Shown: positions 35,334 to 46,300 of the stretch, piece after piece | Layout: each line of letters begins with the position of its first letter | Numbering within the stretch: position 1 is the first letter of the stretch | NCBI GenBank assembly: GCA_021307315.1 | Contig: JAJSPD010000001.1 | Coordinates: 558,001-622,000 of the forward strand | Direction of reading: 5' to 3' | DNA length: 64,000 bases | From: Bisporella sp. PMI_857 | Lineage: Eukaryota; Ascomycota; Leotiomycetes; Helotiales; Helotiaceae | The notes under the pieces: generated by a model | What the model was told of the DNA's origin: nothing | The model's input: the letters and a program-made list of their open reading frames with translations, nothing else | The model's database searches: none | Position numbers and translations under genes: made by a program

Positions 35334-37294
35334 AATGAAGTGGTGGAATGGAACTTTCGGGAAAGTGAGATGGATATCGGGGTTAGTGAATGTTCCGCCG
35401 GAGTTTAGCGGGGGGGGATGACGAGGATGCTGATGCTGATGAAGATAAATGCAGGGAAGTTGGATGAATCCCGGGTTGGACCAATTATGGAATCAATAAG
35501 CTACAGTCGAGCACTTTGGAAGGATGAGTTTGCTTGACTTTGAATTGTTCAAATATTGCGAGGCTTGAGTGTGCTGTGACACTGTTTCTTTATGTGGTGC
35601 TTTATTGAAGTTAAAGATCTGAGGAATACTACATGTAGTCAGCAGCTGACCACTTCTATACTCTAAAGCACTATTTCTGGCGCCAACTATTCACTTCGAT
35701 TGATCACACAACGACGCCGTCAATATGGCAAAGTGCTCGCGGTTTGATTGATTTGCGACCATCGATGTAAGGTACCGTTGGTCCCAGCGAACTGGTGCAT
35801 GCGGGGCAGTACATACCTGACGGGGGGCCTTAGCTGAAAGCGGTAGCCGAAGATAGCTGCAGATTGCTCGCGAACGATGTCGACGTTGACCTGCAGATGC
35901 AGTGTATTGTGTGACAAGCAGATACAAGGTGTGCCCTGGGAGTTGGTGGACGAGCGGCGCCTGGATATAAAAGAGAGCTAATGCAGAGGCAGTGACTGTG
36001 GGTGCAGATGAACAAGACAAAGTCGACAAATCGCGATGACGATGGGGAGGTGATTGTGACGAAAGAGTGATGAATATCAAGAGGGCGGCAAATGAGGGTA
36101 TCTCGCTGGGAAGAGCTGTTGGAAAGAGGATGCTGTCTATGAACCGGTCTATAAACAAAAGGACGCCGCAAAATGCAATTAAATGATCTATGGAGAAGAA
36201 TGGCACATGGAGGATGAAAATAAACGAATGAAGGTCGGCCGAAAAATGAAGTGCACAAGCTACCAGAGCTTTGCTTAGAGATAGAGAGCTGGTACTTGGG
36301 TCTGGTGGTGAAGACTAAGGGAGCGCCAGCACAGATGGACCCTCGATTTATCTTATACAGAGCCATGACCACGACCATGGGCCATGACCATGGGCCACGA
36401 CCACGACCCGCCTCCTCGTTGCAGTTGGGTTCAGAATTATTCTTGCCTTGTATCAAAAAGTCACGATGCGCCAGAGCTAGCGTTTTCAGTGTGTGGAGCT
36501 GCCCCCAGCTGGGCCAAGTCTGAGTACGTATCCATACCAAGCAATACTCCAAGCCAAAACTCGTACCATTTGCCATCATGGAGCCCCTACAAGTCACATC
36601 CTACAGGAGTTTGAGCAAGCGGAAGCGACCCAAGGGATAAATCTGGCAGAGAGCACAGCATGAACATGTTTGGAGTTGCGAAGTCTGGACGGCCAAACAC
36701 GAGGTTGTGGCTGGGAGCAAGGTCTTGATAGGAAACTCAGCCGGCAGATCATACATTCATGGGACGGCCAAGACCCATATCACTTACTTGATCCCATCCT
36801 GCAGAAAGCTTCACCATCTGAACCTCCAGTAGCCAACCAGTCTTTGTTAAATTCACTCCCCACCGTTCAAAAATAGAAGTTCTGTCTTATCACATCCTAA
36901 ATTTTGCTTTGGGTCAATGATGATGGAAACCTTGCTTGTTATCTTCAATTCGCTGTTGTGGAAATTCGGGAGCCTCTTGAAACATCGGCGCCGTTGGTTG
37001 TCAGACCGCCACGGGTGAAGCGGCAGAACCCTTTTCACCGACTAGCCAAGGGAACAGCAGGATATTACAATCTCTTCATAAGCTTCTTGAATGGACCAGT
37101 TGTGCGGTCCGAGCCTAGCCTTTCTCTGTACCCAAGCAGCCGCCTTATGATGGCCGAGTCCTACAGGTTCTTTGATTTCTGCAATCCTTTCTCTACTGAT
37201 GCAGGAGACTAGAGATCTTACCACCCTTTCTTGCGAGGTTTCCAGCCACGTGGACTGCTAAAACGAGTTGTTATAGACGCAAACAATATCCAAC
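35334..37294. other. 2-kb intergenic region upstream of NAD kinase
   Basis: The NAD kinase promoter and leader lie at the left end. Long overlapping open frames on the minus strand (35691-36206, 35830-36597) are mutually incompatible, rich in Ser/His/Pro and lack any family match. I treat them as accidental products of GC-rich sequence. A plus-strand frame (36904-37212) is also unsupported. A CATGACC/CCATGG tandem motif is listed separately. A non-coding transcript or long leader is possible but unproven. Confidence 0.4.
36363..36408 (+). repeat. Short CCATGACC/ACCATGGG repeat cluster
   Basis: CCATGACC and CCATGGG units and their close variants alternate over about 45 bp, with several overlapping NcoI-like CCATGG palindromes. 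The block is partly palindromic and could form hairpins. Function is unknown. Confidence 0.6.
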
Positions 37295-38136
37295 TCATTT
37301 CTTCCATCGAAGATCCTGTTTGACTTTCTCTGATAAAACAGATTTAACAAACATAATCATGCCGCCGTCTTTTTCGTCCAATACATTGTCTTGCATAGAA
37401 TCCGCTGACGGCGTTTCATCACAACATATGCGCCGCCCAACATCATAAACCCCGTTCCACTCCTCCATTGTGAATGTTCCCTCGCTCTCGGCGACTAATA
37501 GCTCACCGTGAGAGGTGAAAGCCAACACGTGGACAGAATCAGCCTTTTGAATATCTTGTAAGGTTGGATTTCGGAGTATTCCCTCTGATGTAATCGCGAG
37601 AAGAACTGATGTCAAGACCATGGCAAGGGGTAAGGAGGCAGATAGCAGAGCAAGGATTGACGTTTGAAGAAGTGCTGGTAGAATAGGCAAGTTCTGTTCT
37701 AGTCAGCATCCGCCATCGAGTTATCCAGATTCATGTACCATATTGGCCTGAACGAGCTTTGATCCCGCGTTATCATCTTCAGGAGTACTTGTAACCTGCA
37801 GCGTGACTTGTATAAGAGTTCGAGGGAAACTGTGAATGAGGATAATCTGGCTAAGGGTTGACTGAAGAATTGATTCTAGATGCCGTTCCCGCGTGCCTAA
37901 GATGCGCCAGTTAGAAGCGATTCAAAACTAAACACACAGCAAATACCTCCAACTCCAGCTGCAGGTCTTACTACCACCTCTACAGCAGCTTCTTCCGGGA
38001 GTTCATCGCGTCTTTGGATTTCAATCGGGCCATTGACAGCTCCAATCACAGTGTATCCACTCTGCGAGAATGATGCAGAGCCATCTGCGCGATGGAGAGG
38101 TGAAAGTATCGCGGTAGGCTCTGGTGAGCTACCCAT
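37295..38136 (-). CDS. RRP46: Exosome complex subunit Rrp46 (RNase PH-like)
   Basis: Rrp46 is one of six RNase-PH-like subunits that form the ring of the RNA exosome in the nucleus and cytoplasm. It is structural and non-catalytic in fungi. Exons are 38136-37947, 37896-37739 and 37693-37295 (248 aa), with 50- and 45-bp introns. The start is the ATG at 38136 (MGSSPEPTAILSPLHRADGS). The upstream in-frame extension begins with TTG. Family hallmarks are HRADGSASFSQSGYTVIGAVNGP, the RPAAGVGG/TRERHLE junction across intron 1 and the hydrophobic ALLQTSILALLSASLPLAMV helix. The gene is divergent from the PP2A activator across 244 bp. Confidence 0.9.
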
Positions 38137-38380
38137 GATTGTAGTTGGCAGTCCAAGAAGCTGCAAGGTTTTAAAGCACGTCTCTGCAGGCTTACAGTCC
38201 GTCAACAGGATTGAAAAATGTCGCGAACCTTTTGATGACTCTCCAAGTAACTTTTCTAAAGGACGACTTTAAAATGCGGGATTGTCCCGCGCCAAGACTT
38301 GCCCCACGTTGATTATCAACATCAACCATTGAAGCTTCAAAGCAACACCTTCTCCCCGTAATAACAATATAGGACATAGA
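38137..38380. promoter_or_regulatory. Bidirectional promoter, RRP46 and PTPA
   Basis: The 244-bp gap between divergent start codons must serve both genes. No obvious TATA box is visible. Confidence 0.5.
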
Positions 38381-39679
38381 ATGCCTTCAACTACAGAAAC
38401 CCCTGGTAACGACACGAAAGGAAAGGCTGAAGGTATCCCGAATCTACGAGACCGATTACCAAAGCTACAGCCTCGTCGTAAGCTAGTTCCCCCTTCCAAT
38501 CCGCTTCCTGTTCCAGAGACTCCAAATCTGCCGCCTCCCCCAGAGCCATCTACCATAATCTTCCAGAAGCCAACACGGCGCATTCTCTCATCTCAAGACC
38601 ATGATACTTTTCTCGCATCACCCACTTATAAACTACTTCTGGCATTTGTGTTTGGCCTCACAGATTCGGTTGTCGACACTCCAGTTTCTGCCGTGTCCTC
38701 AAACGACCTGAGTCCTGCAGTCAGAAATATTCTTGAAATCCTCGATAAGGTTGAAGATGTTGTAAGCCGCAGTCCGCCAGAAAACCAAGGTGACTCGCGG
38801 TTCGGAAATAAAGGCTTTAGAGACTTCTTGGATCTTGCCACAGAAGAACATGTCGAATGGCACAAACATTTAGGCGTACCGTCTAGTGCTGCCATCACCG
38901 AGGTATCTACATACTTCCTACAGTCATTTGGAAATCGCACAAGGATAGATTACGGGTCTGGGCATGAGTTAAACTTCATGTTATGGTTATTATGCCTTTA
39001 TCAAATACGTATCATCGCCCCATCGGATTTTCGAACTCTGGTATTGAAGGTCTTTACACGGTACCTCACCCTCATGAGACTTATCCAATCAACGTATTAC
39101 CTAGAGCCTGCTGGGTCGCATGGTGTATGGGGTCTTGATGATTACCAATTCCTTCCGTTCCTCTTTGGCGCTTCTCAGCTCCTACACCACCCATATATCC
39201 GGCCTCTCTCAATACACCAGAGCTTTATCTTAGAGGAATATGGAAAGGACTATTTATATCTAGGTCAAGTAAACTTCGTCAATAGCGTCAAGAATGTCGA
39301 GGGTCTAAGATGGCACAGCCCCATGCTAGACGATATCTCGTCCGCAAAATCTTGGAGCAAAGTCGAGGACGGAATGCGCCGGATGTTCGTGGCAGAGGTA
39401 CTCAAGAAACTTCCCGTAATGCAGCACTTCCTCTTTGGCTCTCTAGTTCCAGCCGAAGAAGGGATGAGTAAGGAAGAGGAATACGGTGTTAAGAGCGAAG
39501 ATGAAGAGCCAGAAGGAGGAGAGATGATTGTCATGAAGGATGGAATGAGGCATGTACACCAGATGAATAGCTGGGGTGATTGTTGTGGCATCAAAGTCCC
39601 CAGTAGCGTGGCGGCAGCAGAAGAGATGAAGAAGAGGATGAGAGGCGGCGAGGGATTGAGGAGGATACCGTTTGATTAG
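38381..39679 (+). CDS. Serine/threonine phosphatase 2A activator (PTPA, Rrd1/Rrd2-type isomerase)
   Basis: PTPA proteins are peptidyl-prolyl isomerases that reactivate PP2A and guide loading of its active-site metals. One exon encodes 432 aa from the ATG at 38381. After a Pro-rich N-terminus, family motifs follow: FQKPTRRILSSQDHDTFLASPTY, RIDYGSGHELNFMLWLLCL (the nucleotide-binding loop), GSHGVWGLDDYQFLPFLFGAS and LKKLPVMQHFLFGSL. The acidic stretch and MNSWGDCCGIKVPSS end are typical of fungal members. I cannot separate Rrd1 from Rrd2 by eye. Ppe1, which binds and inactivates the same phosphatase, lies 23 kb away. Confidence 0.92.
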   Translation: MPSTTETPGNDTKGKAEGIPNLRDRLPKLQPRRKLVPPSNPLPVPETPNLPPPPEPSTIIFQKPTRRILSSQDHDTFLASPTYKLLLAFVFGLTDSVVDTPVSAVSSNDLSPAVRNILEILDKVEDVVSRSPPENQGDSRFGNKGFRDFLDLATEEHVEWHKHLGVPSSAAITEVSTYFLQSFGNRTRIDYGSGHELNFMLWLLCLYQIRIIAPSDFRTLVLKVFTRYLTLMRLIQSTYYLEPAGSHGVWGLDDYQFLPFLFGASQLLHHPYIRPLSIHQSFILEEYGKDYLYLGQVNFVNSVKNVEGLRWHSPMLDDISSAKSWSKVEDGMRRMFVAEVLKKLPVMQHFLFGSLVPAEEGMSKEEEYGVKSEDEEPEGGEMIVMKDGMRHVHQMNSWGDCCGIKVPSSVAAAEEMKKRMRGGEGLRRIPFD

Positions 39680-40372
39680 GATACCCAAGAACACAATCGA
39701 TAATTCAAGATTAATTTCTAAGGCCCACAGCTATTAGATATTGCAAAACTGTTTGAGGTTATTTTTCTCAGATAGGATGATTAGCGCTATCTCTTTCTCC
39801 GGGTTTATCAAATACGTGCCTACTTCACTCAGCTCTTTGTATAACCACATATCTCCTCAGATGAATAGGTTCTATTAATTCTTATCATGCTGGTTTCCCC
39901 CAAAATTATATGGCCGCCTATTCCAGGGTGTAATAAATTATAAATTAGCTGACCAAAAATCTAGAACGCCACCATGGCCGATATTTTAGTACCAAATCAT
40001 AAGCCCTAGATCTCCTTAACTAGAAACAGGTACTCAGTATACCAGGCATCAATATACGGACATGAATTCACAAGCACCAGAGCATACCAGCACCAAGAAC
40101 AGAGAGCATATATTTGCCATATCGGACTGGTTTTCTGTACCAGCCTATATAAAGCTGAATGGCGTTCTCAAATTTTCTAGGCATAACCATATACTGAATA
40201 CTTAAAGAATGGTCTAAGGTGTATAGATAGCAATATAAAGCAGTAATCAACTCTGTACAAAACAATCAAATGGCCTGCCCAACCACAATATAAACTCCTC
40301 TTGCATGTCTCAACTGCAAAATTCCACTCTATTTTGCTGACAAAAAAAAAAGCTTCAAGGCGACACCTCAAT
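39680..40372. other. Convergent intergenic region, PTPA and alpha-glucan synthase
   Basis: Two genes end here. The sequence is AT-rich, with an A-run of nine or ten bases near 40342. No gene or RNA is visible. Confidence 0.5.
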
Positions 40373-43300
40373 CTACGGCTTGCTCAGCTGTTCCTTCCTG
40401 AAAAATGCCGCGAAGCCTATACAAATCACAATCTGGAACCCTAATCCTAGCCAAAACGCCCAGTATCCCAATCCTTGTGTCGAGATCGCAAGATTGGGAA
40501 ACACGTGTCCCGGCCCGGTGTTGTCTGGTGCAGTCAGTCTGGCGAGAATAGTTGCTATTGATCCAAGAACCTGTGCTGCGACCAGGGTAAAAGTGATATG
40601 AAATCTCGTCATAGTTTGCAATAGGATCATGCCGAATCCTACGCCCTGTAAGGCATCTAGCACACCGAGCCAGAGCCAAAGACAACGGCCGAGCAGCGCA
40701 GAGGCGAGCGCGGAGCCAGCCCATGGGATGTATTGACCTGCTGAGCTTGTTCCCCACAGCATTTGGCACCAACGTGGTGCGCCGAGACCAATAGCGAAGA
40801 CTGGGAGGATCCAAGAGTGTGCCTTGGAAAGTTTGGAGAGGATGAATAGAATGATGGCCCATATCACGATGAAAAATGCTACTACGAGCAACGCAATGGC
40901 CCAAGCTGGCGCGTGTTGTGTTGTCCAGAGATAGCGCCAGTTTCGGCCGTAGGGGGCTGAGAGCCAATAGTTCTGGATTACAACTGCAATGAAAAACCAG
41001 ATTATTATTTTGCGGCGAAAGATAGATTTATAGAAGGATGGCACCGTTCCTGGGGCTTGGTGGTAATAATTTGGGAGACCAAGCAGGAGCATGAGTCCTA
41101 CGGTCCACATGAGTACTGCGATCGGTAGGGTAATGGATGTTATGATGTGGTTTGGGACTGTGGTGGATGCGACTGCACTTCCGCTGGAGCTTAGTTTGAC
41201 AAGTGCGGAGCCCCAGTACCAAAGAGCTGATATGTAGATTTGCTGCGTCCCTTGAACGATGCAGGCTCGAAGAACCCAGTCTTTAATTGGCGCTCCACCT
41301 TCATCCCCAAAGTTCAATGCAAAGAAAAACGAACCGCTGGAAGAGGCAACAGCATAGATTCCCGTGGCAACATTTTGGATCCACTAGTAGCCTATTAGCA
41401 AAACTATGATATTCAAAAGTAGGTTTCACTTACTCCTCTGGGAAAGCTTGCAGCGAAGGGTGCCATTCCAATGAGGAAGAAGGCCAGCCCGTAGAAGACA
41501 AAGGGAACGCTTAAGCAGTAGACTGATTTGAACCTTCGGAATAGTAGCCACCACATCATAGTGCTAACAGCATAAATTGTTGCAATAACATAGAGCTGTA
41601 GTGCTGTCTCTCCAATCTCTCCGATTAAAAGTGTAATTTGATATGAGTTCGCCGCGATTATCTGTCCGAAGGCGAGCAGAATCGAGTATATCGGCCAGTC
41701 TCCTATCCGATAGAGTAGGAGTCTCTTCAAGCCTGTCGGCGGCTGGTAGTCTCGTCCCAGTGTGAATTCATTCAATAAGTCTTCATTAGACATAGTGTCT
41801 ATGCTACCTTGCGGCGAGTGCTGGAAGAAAGACTCGCCGTTTGGAGAATTTGGGCGAGGTGAACTGGGTCGAGAGCCAGCAATTGAGTGACCCATCTTGG
41901 CATCGCGATAATCTTTGAAGAAGTTCTTCTCACTTTTCATAAGGTTTTCTTCGATGCACAATCCCGATGATTTCGGGTCAAGAGTTTCAAGCTTCTTCTC
42001 AAATGCTTTCAAATACACTCCTGTAGCGTCGGTAAATGAAGGATCCACCTTTTGAAGCGCAAAATCATCCCTTCCAGCTGCGACAGAATCATAACTCAAG
42101 GTCGAGAATCTCCTGTTGAAGATACTCTCACTATCAACACCAACTCTTGGCGGAGGAATGAGAAAGTCATCAGGTTGGGGTGAATTAACTGGGCTTGGTG
42201 TGAGGGGTCTCGGTGTATTAGGTGTCCAATGGTACTCGGAGCTCGGCATAGGGCTCCAAGGAGTGGATGGCGTAGTTGGAGCAAGATGAGAGTTGCCTGC
42301 GACATGTCGAATTGTTGGAGTAGCCAAAGAAACTTGGCTGGAGTTCGCGCCACCTGCAAAAAGGGTTCTAAGATTTGTCACCGACGAGGACTTCAACCCT
42401 CTAGCTATGAAAGACTCGGGCTTCTCATAGTTCTCTTCTTCTGAAATTTTGATTGATGTTGATTGAAGTGTATCAAGATCTTCCACCCATTGTGCGACAG
42501 GAAATCTCTGCTTGGCAGATCGAGCTCTCATCATTGATCTTGTCTTCTCCGATGAGGCAAGGGCATCGTGAATAGCTGACTTAAATTGATGGACGAGATG
42601 TTTAGGGGTCATGGATTCAACGGTATACCACCATCCAGGCATTTGCCCCAACTATAGAAGAACCAAGTCAGTTATTGCTTGTAATAAGAACATTTTAATA
42701 TGCCACTCAGCATCATATACTTGCTGGACGTCCTCTCTCGCATGATGTAAGTGATGGACTTGATTGTGAAATCACTTACGCCCCCAACCCTTGCACCAAC
42801 TCCTAAAGCACCTTTCCTTCCGAATTCAACGGCAACGAGCCCGAAAGGCTCATCACGTGATGGAATAAGGGCAAACTCGGATCCTGAGAATATGTAAGGT
42901 GGCAATGCTGTGAACTCCGGCTTTGAATAGACTCTGCCAGGATATCTTTGAGAAGTCAGTATTTGCTCTATGTGAAGATAAAAGACCTCGCCGGAAGCTA
43001 CTTACAATTCCATCATCTTGGATAGTTTAAGTGCAGCAAAACGTCCATATAAATCGATTACAGGGCCGACGGTAATCAGTTGCACTTTCGGGTACGACTC
43101 AAGAACTGATGGGAAGACGTCCGCTATCAAATCGATTCCTTTCTGCATAGACCACCGTCCTACGAATACGAAAAGCTGCGCATCAGGATCTTGAACCAAG
43201 CCAGCCCATTCTTGAGCCTGACGTTTTAATTCAGGTCGTTTAGCCTCAAAATCTAAATCGATCTGTACTTCGGTTTCATCTTTGGCATCTCTCGTCCATT

Positions 43301-46300
43301 CAGCTGTATCCGTCGGGTCAGGGTTAGGCAGTGACCCAATTTCCTTCCTATAGAACCCAAGAGTCAGTGTCATTGTTTTAGTTAGAAGAGCCGTCTCGCG
43401 AGTTTCTTGCTCTGAAGAGATGTGCCGCCAAGAACAGCATGTCTACACAGCAGGTAACTCATGGGAGTTTGCAAAATGGCTCATTAAGCTCTCAACTTCA
43501 ATATACTAACAGTCCCCAAAAGATAGCGTATCTCGCAAAGCTTCGTTTGCCATATTTCTTAGACACACCGACGGCACCGAAGCCCTTTTGATGAATTCGC
43601 AGATAACTAGCACCTGCATGCAAGAGGTTGAAAACTTCCCCAAACTGTACGTATTTCTGAGAGATCGCTGGGTCCAGGTTGAAGACATTGCAAACCTCTA
43701 AGATGAAATCAGTGGGGATTACTTAATAGTTATGTAGATTTTTCACATACCATCTCGTTCTTGTGGAGTTCGCATAGGCCAGAGACCCTATAGAGATAGC
43801 CGGGTTAGTTTTCCAGTCCCAGTAAAGTTATGGGTTAAATCGTTGTATCTAGAGCAATATGCTTCCAGCCCATGCAGCCAATGTGCCTAGTTATTCGATG
43901 CTTTGCGTAGTGTTTGGAGTAAACTGTTTGAGACAATTTGAAATAGAAGATTTTGGTGACTGACCTGGAACTCGGCGTTGTGAAGACTCAGTGCGCATGG
44001 GATTACTCTCGGAAGCAAATAAAGTGGCGCACATGCTCCGTGATAGTCATTAATATGATAGAGGGACACATCAAACTATGAGTAAAACAGTCAGCATCAA
44101 GCGCGATCTTGATTCGGGGATGGCGAACTAATTAGCTTTCCACAGCCAAGAAATTCTCAAATTCGTTATGATAAAGTAGGAACAACTCAAGTTCTCAAGT
44201 TAGTAACAAGATGCAAAGAACTTACTCTTGTAATCGCCTGTGCAATACATTGGTTCCAGGCTGAATAGTATATTGCACTTTCAAGGTCATCCATTCCTTC
44301 ATACCATTAGCTTTGACTAACAGGCAACAGAGGGTCAATGGTTCCATACTAGCAGGATAGGGTTCAGTCTTCGATTGCTTTCTAAAGATGGGAGCATCGA
44401 GAAGAACATAGGTGAGATTACGAAGTGTATGCAACTGTACTTGGACCTCGTATGTCTTCCCAAGTATTGTGATAAACATAGAATCGACAGGAGTGTCGAT
44501 TGGGTAGTCGACTTCTTGTACACAAGGGACAACCCAAATAATGTCTTGGTGGTTGAGACACTTCGCCATCAGCGAGGACATAACACCAAGTCCTCCGATC
44601 TTGATTTTGATCGCCCCTAAGACAGGTATTTAATTAGCGAATCTTTTTATCATAAGATTCTGTTTTATTCTCTTCTTATAAACTACTTACAGTCTTCAAT
44701 CTCGTACTCCATAGTTGCAATCAAGACGCTTCGACGGCTGCCGCCTAGGTCTGCTTGCAGTGGATCGACAGCATTTTGGATCGAGGGATCCGAGTTTCTT
44801 GGTGTCGAAAATGCTGTCAGAGGCACAAGAGATTTCTCGCTCATCATGGGCCGCTTTCTGAACTTCCTACGAACAGCCAATGGAATTATAGCTGCTCTCT
44901 TACCAACCCCTATCTGGTTGAACTTGACTCCATAAAAAGATTTAATGAATAGCCAAATTGTAATCGCAGCAGTTATCAGAGGTATCAAGGTCAGTAAAAT
45001 GACTAGGAGTAATTGAGCTGTTCTACTTCCGACTGGAATTAGTTGATAGGTGAAATCTGCGTCGTTCATCATTACCTTCCAGGCAGTGAACGGTTTCGGC
45101 GGCCCTTCGGTGATGTTGATATTGTTGATAATCAAAGAAGATGGGGGAAGTCGATCGAGAATGAAATCGTGATTGATGTCTCCTAGGATCATCGTTTGAT
45201 CTGGTTGTCCATCCTGTCACAAAATTCCGAGTCAGCATTATGTTCGAAACCCTAAGTCATGGTTTCTTTGAGACATTCTGAAGTAGTAATATTTACACCA
45301 GTTTACTCATCGAACCACCGAAATACGATATCTCCTCGAGAGGGTATGCTTACAGGGTTCATGCCCCACTCATTAAACTGGAAAGACGTCGGCCATTCCG
45401 TCATCTACGTTGTCAGTATTTCTCAACCGCATTGATCAGGATGTAGACTTACGAAGTCATAGTACCATGTTCCATTTGGAGCTTGTTTCATGGCTCCCGG
45501 TATTCCTGCATCATAGGAGTATTGGTTATATGGTCCTTGAAGAAAAAGATGTGCGATACGTCTTGGTATCCCAGAATTTCCAATATCACCATGTTGAAAA
45601 TGATCTATATTTCTTCAGTATACCTTTACTTCAAATACAAACTTGCGTCTTCATGACCTACCAGAACTAGAAGCTAGGCTAGACCAATATTGAACATAAA
45701 CATGCTCTCCTTCCCATGCTTGGGTAGCTGTGCCGGTCCAGTTTTTCTTACCTAACACAGTCTCGCCTCCAGTATAAGGAAGCCATTCACTGAAGGACGA
45801 CCGGAAGTCAAGGGAGTATCGAAACTTAGTTGCGCCGGCCGCTTTGTGCGAGATTTTCAAAGATCCATCTTCAGTTTTGGACAAAAGCGACTCAGAGTAG
45901 TTCGATTGCCGGGGGAAAATCATAGGGTTGTCGTTTTGTCCAATGCGAAACAGAAATCTGTCTACGGAGCCGGTGGAGCTATTCTTCCCAGAATTTGTAG
46001 CATTTCGCACAACGATCGAATGAATGCCATTGGCAACACCAACAAGATTGGCGGAAAAGGTCCATGCGGACTCCAAACCACCAGACAAGCGCGAGGCATC
46101 AGCTATACTGTTTGTGACACAACTGATAGTGTTTTCATCAATTTTCGGGACCGAACTGTCCTCGGTATTGGATTCGATTTTGATGGACTTAGTCACTGAA
46201 TCGCAATCCATTTGCTGGGAAAACTTAATCTGTATGACAATTGTCTCGCTTTCTCCCTTTTTCACAGTAGAAACCATACGATAATCATGTCCTGGTAAGA

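Noticed and set aside
35691..36597. Two long minus-strand open frames (171 and 255 codons) upstream of NAD kinase
   Set aside because: They overlap each other in different phases, are rich in Ser/His/Pro with no domain, and look like by-products of GC-rich, repetitive DNA.
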